A DNA stretch of 35,507 nt from Glaesserella parasuis (GTDB taxonomy: Bacteria > Pseudomonadota > Gammaproteobacteria > Enterobacterales > Pasteurellaceae), in NCBI RefSeq assembly GCF_002015085.1, contig NZ_MUXW01000056.1, positions 1 through 35,507 of the forward strand. The letters are read 5' to 3'. The position numbers and the translations under genes were made by a program. Of this stretch, positions 30,685-35,507 are shown in pieces. Every line of letters begins with the position of its first letter. Position 1 is the first letter of the stretch. Under the pieces are notes generated by a model. The model was not told where the DNA came from. It worked only from the letters and a program-made list of their open reading frames with translations, and did no database searches.

Positions 30685-31566
30685 CTAACCAATCAACATC
30701 TTGGTATACTCTTTAATCAACCGTTCATCAATTTGACATTCATTGATATGACTTAACCGCACCACACCACGAATCAACTTGTTCAAACGTCTCGCATTAC
30801 CTTGACTATGTTTAAAAAATAACTCGTTATATTCCCCTGTGTTCAATGCTCTTTCTGTCAATAAATGCAAATCCTTTTCAGGTAACGCATTACCAAGGGA
30901 ACTCGTTCGCCAAATGCGGTTATACACTTGAGCTAAATCGTTATGCCTGCCTTTTAAGTTAATTAACAAACGCTCAGTCCCTACCAACGCAACACCCACT
31001 TTAGTTGCATCGTGGATACGGCGAATAAACTCCAACGAGCGAGTAGGTAAATTCTCCGCCTCATCAATGATAATGACCCGTTCACTCCCCTTTAACCTTG
31101 CCACAATCCCATCAAACAACTGATCAAGCGTACCTCGGTTGTTTAAATTCAGTTTTTCACTGATTTTCTGCAACAGCACTTTTGCGGTGTAGCTCATATT
31201 GGTCTCAATTAAAATTACCCCTGTATTCTCTTTCGCATACTGCAACACCGCTTGCGTTTTACCCAAACCTGACGCACCATACACCGCACACATATCACCC
31301 TCAATGTGTGCCTCTTGAATAGTTGCCATAATCTGACGAGCAGTAAAAGTCGGCACAAACTCTGCACTCACCTTATACTCAAGCACCTTATCTTTTTGGC
31401 GAGCCAAAAACTGCTCCACCTTAATATTCAACTCTTCAACATTGCCATCATACTCACCCCTCAAATACAAACTCACCGTAGCAATCGACACGCCTAATTT
31501 ATTTGCAACCTCTTTTTGCCCAATTTTGGTGCGTTCCATATAATCTTTTAATAGTTGGTTTTTCAT
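30685..31566 (-). CDS. B: Transposition target activator MuB (AAA+ ATPase)
   Basis: 293 residues. An N-terminal HTH (IGQKEVANKLGVSIATVSLYLRG) precedes the AAA+ domain with Walker A GASGLGKT (97-104), Walker B VIIIDEAEN (about 164-172) and a sensor region 'GVALVGTERL'. The C-terminal helical part has 'GNARRLNKLIRGVVRLSH'. MuB coats target DNA, steers the transposase to it and protects the phage's own DNA. It follows the extra gene 31650-32072, whereas Mu has A and B adjacent. Confidence 0.93.
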   Translation of the reverse strand: MKNQLLKDYMERTKIGQKEVANKLGVSIATVSLYLRGEYDGNVEELNIKVEQFLARQKDKVLEYKVSAEFVPTFTARQIMATIQEAHIEGDMCAVYGASGLGKTQAVLQYAKENTGVILIETNMSYTAKVLLQKISEKLNLNNRGTLDQLFDGIVARLKGSERVIIIDEAENLPTRSLEFIRRIHDATKVGVALVGTERLLINLKGRHNDLAQVYNRIWRTSSLGNALPEKDLHLLTERALNTGEYNELFFKHSQGNARRLNKLIRGVVRLSHINECQIDERLIKEYTKMLIG

Positions 31567-31649
31567 CGCTTATTTCCTATAATCAAAGTCTCTTTTTTCA
31601 TCAACAGGCTTCGTTATGCTTAAAACTCCACCTGACCTTAATAAACTCA

Positions 31650-32072
31650 CTAAATCAGAGCTACATTCACTCCTCGTTTTGCTAACTGGGATACAAGGTA
31701 TTCAGTCTGAGCTTGTTCACTCTCTATTTCGCCAATTAGCAACCCTATCACCAGAGATTGCAGAGCAAGCCCTAAGTGATTTTTCAAATGTTGTTGATAT
31801 GCAACTGGATCTACTTGAGGCGGAAGGTGTGGATTCGCAAACGCTTGATACACTTTCTCAAGTAGCGGACGATCTGTATTTGCCTTTAATGGAGCAAGTT
31901 TGCGAACTTCAAGAAAAAGCTCAAAAGTCACTCCATTAAACTCAACTAAACAGGTCGCCTTATTATTTAAAGGTGCATTTAACTCCGCACGTCTTGCCTC
32001 ACGCACCTTTTTACGCTCAACGTTTAACTGTTCTTCACGTTGAAACTGTTTTAATAATTCACTTTTCTTCAT
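31650..32072 (-). CDS. Unknown protein encoded between transposase A and B
   Basis: 140 residues, with AAGGGGAAATA just before the ATG. The first 35 residues are a basic helix (KKSELLKQFQREEQLNVERK), followed by 'KATCLVEFNGVTFELFLEVRKLAPL' and 'LPPQVDPVAYQQHLKNHLGLALQSLVIGLLIGEIE', with a hydrophobic helix near 110-130. I do not recognise a family. It lies 9 bp after gene A and about 80 bp before B, so it probably joins the early transposition operon. A plus-strand frame overlaps it but has a weak start. Confidence 0.7.
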   Translation of the reverse strand: MKKSELLKQFQREEQLNVERKKVREARRAELNAPLNNKATCLVEFNGVTFELFLEVRKLAPLKANTDRPLLEKVYQAFANPHLPPQVDPVAYQQHLKNHLGLALQSLVIGLLIGEIESEQAQTEYLVSQLAKRGVNVALI

Positions 32073-32081
32073 TATTTCCCC

Positions 32082-34058
32082 TTAGCCTACGGCTTCAATT
32101 AATGCTTGTTTCTTCTCCCACTCCTCCCTCTCTACCACACTGGTAAAAATAGGACGAACAGACACTTTTTCTCGTTTTGGTTGATAACTTGTGGTTATTA
32201 ACTCGCTTTGCTGGTGTTCAATCGTAATAACAGGATTACGCTCTGCCATAATTTCTGCCACTTGTTGCTCTTTCCGTTTAAGTCTGCCTTTTGCTCGCTC
32301 CTCACGTTTCTGCTCAACAAAGGACTGCGGAAACGCATCTTGTTTATGTCCTTCAAACTCGGCATTGCAGATAAACCGTCCGTCTTTGGTTCGCACCTGT
32401 ACCCACATCGGATCGTGAATATCCACCCCGATAACAACTTCTTCCCCTTGGTAATCCAACAAATTCAAGCTGAAATACTTATGATTGTTCCACTCAATCA
32501 AGCCTCTATTTGTTGTGCGGATAAATTCAGGACGTTGAATATCCCTTAATTCCACATCGCTCAACCACACCACTTTTTCAGTGTCGGTCACTCGTTTGTA
32601 CTTCACCGCTGGCGTACAATGAATTTCACTGTGAACGTGCTCATTGTTGTACCAATCAATCACTTCTTGAATAACTGCCTTCAACTCTTCCCAGCTTGGC
32701 AACTCTCTGCGAGCTTTCTTCTGCAAAGCGGTCAGTTCCTTGCCATTTTTTGCATTCGCATACGCCAACTGTCTAGCCAACATCTTACGAGTGGCTTCAG
32801 GATCGGCATTTTTGCCGTAGTAAGTTTCAAATCGCTCTGCAATTCGTAAACCCACCGTCTTATTTAACCGCTCAATAATCCCACGCCCCTGCGGATTACC
32901 TGCAATCCCTGTTGCGTGGTGGATAGAGAAACGTGGTAAAATCCCTGTGACTTCTGCATCAAGTATTTTATTTTTCTCACCGCCACCGTTATCGGAGTAA
33001 TAAATCGCTGGCACACCGTGTGTCGCAATACCGTGTCGTAACGCATCTAGCACTGCAAAAGCGTTTTCACTCAACGACAGCGACCAGCCCACAATTTTTC
33101 GACTTGCCCCATCAACAATCATTGTCAACTCAGGGGTAAACGGTCTGCCGTGTACAGGGTGGGCAACTTTTAATTTCAGCGAGTGACCATCACCAATCCA
33201 AATATCATTTGCCACAAATGGCGACCAATCACGCATCACATAAGGCAATAACTGCTTATATTTCGAGCCACTTAAGCGACCTTTCTCTAAGATATGGATC
33301 GGCAACTTCGCCATTGCTCGTCTTACTTTGCTGATATTAGGCATTGCCTCTAACATCATCGGATTGTCGGCATACCGTTCAACCCACTCCGCTTCAAAGT
33401 AGCGGTAACTTTCTTGCACGCTTAACGCATTCTTCTGACGGTAAATCCCCAACAACCAAGAAAGCCACCAAATTTCTTCTGCCTTAACTTCCTGCCTTAC
33501 GAGTGGGGCAAAAAGTTTTAACCGTTGCTCAACGCTTGTCGCCTTGCAGTAATCCACCACCCAGCCATTTAAAGTACGAACGCTTACTGTCCGTTTTTTC
33601 GATTTTTTAGCGTTAGCCGTTTCAACCAACACCGCAAGATGCGGAGGCAATCTGCCACTTTTTGCAAGTTCGCAAACATAAGTGACCGCTTTAATTCGGC
33701 TCATTGATTGCTCCAAATCCAACACATACTGGATCAGCCCTATGCGAGCATCAGCAATCTCACGCTGTTTGGTTGTCAAGTTCGCCAAATCCACCTCGGC
33801 TTTCACCGCAGGTAATTTTTTCGGCTTACTTTCCACCACCGCCACCGCAAAACGTGAGCGGATTTCGGTTTGGACGGCTTCGGGCATTGAAATGAGCTCG
33901 TACTCTAAGCCACCACCTTTACTTTTACGTTTTTGTGCTATCCAGTTTTCCCTTTTAGCTTTTTCTAAAACGTTTTTATGAGCACTTGGCAGACTAGATA
34001 ACTTAAAACTTAATAGCTCTGCGACTGAATAGTGCGTTTTTAAACTTAATTCACTCAT
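32082..34058 (-). CDS. A: DDE transposase MuA
   Basis: 658 residues (Mu A is 663). N-terminal winged-helix region ('YSVAELLSFKLSSLPSAHKNVLEKAKRENW') binds the internal activation site. The catalytic core has D290 ('DIWIGDGHS'), D356 ('IYYSDNGGG') and E396 ('GRGIIERLNK'). The C-terminal domain ('WYNNEHVHSEI', later basic) contacts MuB and DNA. It joins the phage ends into a transpososome. A site AAGGAACG precedes the ATG, and the short gap to ner carries a TTTTACGTT half operator. Confidence 0.96.
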   Translation of the reverse strand: MSELSLKTHYSVAELLSFKLSSLPSAHKNVLEKAKRENWIAQKRKSKGGGLEYELISMPEAVQTEIRSRFAVAVVESKPKKLPAVKAEVDLANLTTKQREIADARIGLIQYVLDLEQSMSRIKAVTYVCELAKSGRLPPHLAVLVETANAKKSKKRTVSVRTLNGWVVDYCKATSVEQRLKLFAPLVRQEVKAEEIWWLSWLLGIYRQKNALSVQESYRYFEAEWVERYADNPMMLEAMPNISKVRRAMAKLPIHILEKGRLSGSKYKQLLPYVMRDWSPFVANDIWIGDGHSLKLKVAHPVHGRPFTPELTMIVDGASRKIVGWSLSLSENAFAVLDALRHGIATHGVPAIYYSDNGGGEKNKILDAEVTGILPRFSIHHATGIAGNPQGRGIIERLNKTVGLRIAERFETYYGKNADPEATRKMLARQLAYANAKNGKELTALQKKARRELPSWEELKAVIQEVIDWYNNEHVHSEIHCTPAVKYKRVTDTEKVVWLSDVELRDIQRPEFIRTTNRGLIEWNNHKYFSLNLLDYQGEEVVIGVDIHDPMWVQVRTKDGRFICNAEFEGHKQDAFPQSFVEQKREERAKGRLKRKEQQVAEIMAERNPVITIEHQQSELITTSYQPKREKVSVRPIFTSVVEREEWEKKQALIEAVG

Positions 34059-34102
34059 AAACGTTCCTTTAATCTATCTTTTACGTTAAAGATCATTTAT
34101 GA

Positions 34103-34381
34103 TTAAAACTTATTAGTTAAAATCGGTCGTTTATTACGTTCTATGCGTTCTGCATTGCGACCAGCCCATATCACTTCAGGGGCAACACCAATCGCATTTG
34201 CGATTAGGCGTTCCATTTTGGGATAAGGCTTATCTAGTGCAGATTTAAGGGTGTTGTAACTCACGTTCCCTTCTGTTGCTAAAGAACGAAGTGTCCAACC
34301 GTTTTTGCGAAGTCCCGCCAGAATATCGGCTCGATGCCAATCACTCTGAGCGGTTTTTTTAACGTCGCTAAATACACTCAT
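34103..34381 (-). CDS. ner: Ner-like DNA-binding regulator
   Basis: 92 residues from the ATG at 34381, with AAGGAG eight bases upstream; a longer start at 34390 lies inside that site. 'DWHRADILAGLRKNGWTLRSLATEGNVSYNTLKSALDKPYPKMERLIANAIGVAPEVIW' is the Ner/SfsB (Nlp) HTH family. In Mu, Ner represses the early and repressor promoters after induction. It is the first gene of the early operon here too. Confidence 0.92.
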   Translation of the reverse strand: MSVFSDVKKTAQSDWHRADILAGLRKNGWTLRSLATEGNVSYNTLKSALDKPYPKMERLIANAIGVAPEVIWAGRNAERIERNKRPILTNKF

Positions 34382-34415
34382 TTGATACACTCCTTTTTAT
34401 CTATCTGATGTGTGT

Positions 34416-34444
34416 ATTTAACCGTAAAACTTTAGATAAATCAA
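34416..34444 (-). promoter_or_regulatory. Early promoter Pe
   Basis: On the minus strand TTGATT (34444-34439), 17 bases, then TTAAAT (34421-34416). The start would be near 34409, about 28 bases before the ner ATG. Both hexamers touch a copy of the ACCGTAAAAC operator, so repressor binding would block polymerase. Confidence 0.65.
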
Positions 34445-34557
34445 CCGTAAAACATAATATTTTTAAAAATATTTTTGCTTTATTCATATTTTATTTATAA
34501 ATCAATGGTTTAGCTATATGTTTTACGAGTAAAACTTAAATACCGGAAACGTAAAAG
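34421..34557. promoter_or_regulatory. Repressor operators in the divergent control region
   Basis: ACCGTAAAAC appears at 34421-34430 and 34444-34453, 23 bases apart. GTTTTAC-GA-GTAAAAC is a perfect 16-base palindrome at 34520-34535, and CGTAAAA recurs at 34550-34556 just before the repressor ATG. A perfect palindrome ATATTTTTAAAAATAT (34457-34472) between them may bend or bind IHF-like protein. The set resembles a multi-operator switch between ner and c. Confidence 0.65.
34475..34503 (+). promoter_or_regulatory. Probable repressor promoter
   Basis: TTGCTT (34475-34480) is followed by TATAAA (34496-34501, 15-base gap) or TAAATC (34498-34503, 17-base gap). The start would lie near 34508-34511, about 48 bases before the repressor ATG, with the 16-base operator palindrome just downstream for autoregulation. 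Moderate support only. Confidence 0.4.
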
Positions 34558-35268
34558 ATGAGTAAACCAAACATTTACGATGAAAAGTTTTCAGAAAGAA
34601 TGAAAATGATTGCTGAAAAATGTTTTAAGAGTAATTACAGTGAATTTTCTAGAGCTGTTGGAGTTGCTCAGGCATCATTAGCTCGTTGGGTAAAAGGTGA
34701 AGCGGATCCTTCTCGCTCAAATTTAGTGAAAATAGCTGAAGTATCGAATGTAAATCTTTTGTGGCTTGCCACAGGGCAAGGGCAGAGAGATGACACAAGT
34801 GAAGAAACACCTGCAAGTAACACCATACAGGAAAAGCTAAAAGATAACATTTCAATGATTATCAGCTATGAAGGCATTAATGTATCAGCAGGCTTTGGCA
34901 GTTTTAACGAAGGCACAACCGAGCCTGATGGGGAAGAACCTTATTCAGATGAACTCTTGGCACGTTTAGGCGTAAAAGCCCACCATTGCGCAGTATTTTG
35001 GGCAAATGGCAACTCTATGAGCCCAACCATAGAAAACGGCGACCAAATGCTTGTAGATTTAAGTAAAAAAGAAGTAAAAGGTAACCGTATTTATTTAGTC
35101 CAGAACGGCGACAGCGTATGGGTTAAACGTGTAAAAATAGAATGGGACGGTGTAGAACTAATCAGCGACAACAAAGAAGAATACCGCCCAATCAGAATAT
35201 CAGCAGATGAAGCCCAGAACCTACAAATCATCGGGCAAGTGGTTCATATCGGACACAGCCTAATTTAA
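34558..35268 (+). CDS. c: LexA/CI-type phage repressor (HTH + S24 peptidase)
   Basis: 236 residues. HTH at about 25-55 ('NYSEFSRAVGVAQASLARWVKG'). Linker rich in Asp, Glu and Thr. The S24 domain has the Ala-Gly cleavage site in 'INVSAGFGS' (A111-G112), catalytic S153 in 'GNSMSPTI' and K190 in 'SVWVKRVK'. It should be cleaved with RecA-ssDNA help, so the prophage is likely SOS-inducible. Mu's own repressor lacks this domain, so this module differs from Mu. GGAAAC precedes the ATG. Confidence 0.93.
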   Translation: MSKPNIYDEKFSERMKMIAEKCFKSNYSEFSRAVGVAQASLARWVKGEADPSRSNLVKIAEVSNVNLLWLATGQGQRDDTSEETPASNTIQEKLKDNISMIISYEGINVSAGFGSFNEGTTEPDGEEPYSDELLARLGVKAHHCAVFWANGNSMSPTIENGDQMLVDLSKKEVKGNRIYLVQNGDSVWVKRVKIEWDGVELISDNKEEYRPIRISADEAQNLQIIGQVVHIGHSLI

Positions 35269-35271
35269 AAA

Positions 35272-35310
35272 TTTAAAATGGGTTTTAAAATTTCTTAAAC
35301 CCATTTTAAA
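35272..35310 (+). terminator. Terminator after the repressor
   Basis: TTTAAAATGGGTTT (35272-35285) and its mirror AAACCCATTTTAAA (35297-35310) form a perfect 14-bp AT-rich stem four bases after the stop. The right arm supplies a short T run. It should end the repressor message. Confidence 0.65.
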
Positions 35311-35333
35311 AACCGATCAAACCTGCTCAAACC

Positions 35334-35507
35334 TATGCAAAAAATATTGCAAAAACTGCCCATTTTCAACCATTTTTGCCCATTTTACTTTTTGCATAAC
35401 TCTCCCCAACAAAAAATGCGGTAAGCCCCATCACACAAAGCCCCACCGCATTTTTTCAACCCAAATTTTTTTCTTTCTTTCTATGCAAAAATAGTCAGTA
35501 CCCCACA
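35334..35507. other. Phage left end with transposase binding-site-like repeats
   Basis: TATGCAAAAA occurs at 35482-35491 and 35334-35343, and inverted (TTTTTGCATA) at 35389-35398. Counted inward from base 35507 these lie at 17-26, 110-119 and 165-174, close to the L1, L2 and L3 MuA sites of Mu. The last bases read TGTGGGG on the minus strand, and a terminal TG is usual for Mu-like ends. The 239 bases after the repressor contain no gene. Confidence 0.6.
35411..35456. terminator. Two-way terminator near the phage end
   Basis: AAAAAATGCGGT (35411-35422) and ACCGCATTTTTT (35445-35456) form a perfect 12-bp stem with A-run and T-run on opposite sides, so it should work in both directions. The loop is 22 bases. 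It would insulate the prophage from host transcription. Confidence 0.75.

Noticed and set aside
31616..31939. 107-codon plus-strand frame between A and B as a gene
   Set aside because: The minus-strand gene has a strong ribosome binding site and fits the operon; the plus-strand start has only a weak AGG. Kept as a note in findings only.
34649..34855. Minus-strand frames inside the repressor gene
   Set aside because: They are antisense to a well-supported repressor with intact catalytic motifs and have no start signals.
35411..35422. Haemophilus-type uptake signal near the phage end
   Set aside because: The sequence reads AATGCGGT, not AAGTGCGGT; it is better explained as a terminator arm.

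Overview
The window is almost entirely one Mu-like (transposable, Saltoviridae-type) prophage, read mostly on the minus strand, in a member of the Pasteurellaceae. The host clade is suggested by six exact copies of the nine-base DNA uptake signal of the Actinobacillus pleuropneumoniae/Mannheimia type (ACAAGCGGT or its complement, at 4847, 4886, 16629, 18941, 25073 and 29157). About 0.3 would be expected by chance, and I saw no copy of the Haemophilus-type AAGTGCGGT. Codon and base use is AT-rich throughout. I saw no tRNA, rRNA, CRISPR array or insertion sequence.

Layout, in transcription order from the right edge. The last base (35507) looks like the true phage left terminus: it ends ...CA-3' (TG when read inward) and is followed inward by three transposase-site-like repeats at Mu L1/L2/L3 distances. 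Next come a two-way terminator, the plus-strand LexA/CI-type repressor (34558-35268), and a divergent control region with repeated ACCGTAAAAC operators over a good early promoter. The early minus-strand operon (34381 to 26529) encodes Ner, transposase A, an extra gene, target activator B, small HTH and unknown proteins, Gam, a tiny membrane protein, an ANR-type regulator, an RdgC-like protein, several unknowns and gp16, and ends in a strong terminator. Two secreted-protein genes (25121-26428) follow as a tandem pair of cassettes bounded by the same terminator elements. Then come the single Mor/C-family activator (24557-24982), lysis (amidase, holin, Rz/Rz1), packaging and head genes (small subunit, TerL, portal gp29, F, G, I/Z, T), completion proteins gp35-gp38, sheath L, tube M, the frameshifted tail chaperone, tape measure, N, P, gp45-gp48, tail fibre and fibre assembly genes. 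The left edge cuts the last gene, and the phage right end lies outside the window.

How it works together. The repressor should be SOS-cleavable (Ala-Gly site, S24 Ser/Lys pair). Its loss frees the early promoter, giving A and B for replicative transposition with Gam protecting ends. Mor then turns on late genes. The most interesting regulatory signal is a shared motif, GTGTGGAA-N4-TTCC followed exactly 25 nt later by a -10-like hexamer. It occurs only three times: before lysis, before gene I and before gp46. These correspond to Plys and PI of phage Mu, with the third near Mu's PP. I propose these as the activator-dependent late promoters of this phage. At the lysis copy the predicted start falls inside a terminator hairpin that also covers the endolysin ribosome binding site, so upstream transcripts would be shut off while late transcripts would escape.

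Other points: a canonical A_AAA_AAG slippery site joins the two tail-chaperone frames; protein F carries a C-terminal domain resembling the PBECR nuclease toxins; several genes of 33 to 59 codons are supported by overlaps and ribosome binding sites; and a 65-bp nested palindrome sits between terminase and portal genes. Function calls come from recognising sequence families by eye; no database search was run.
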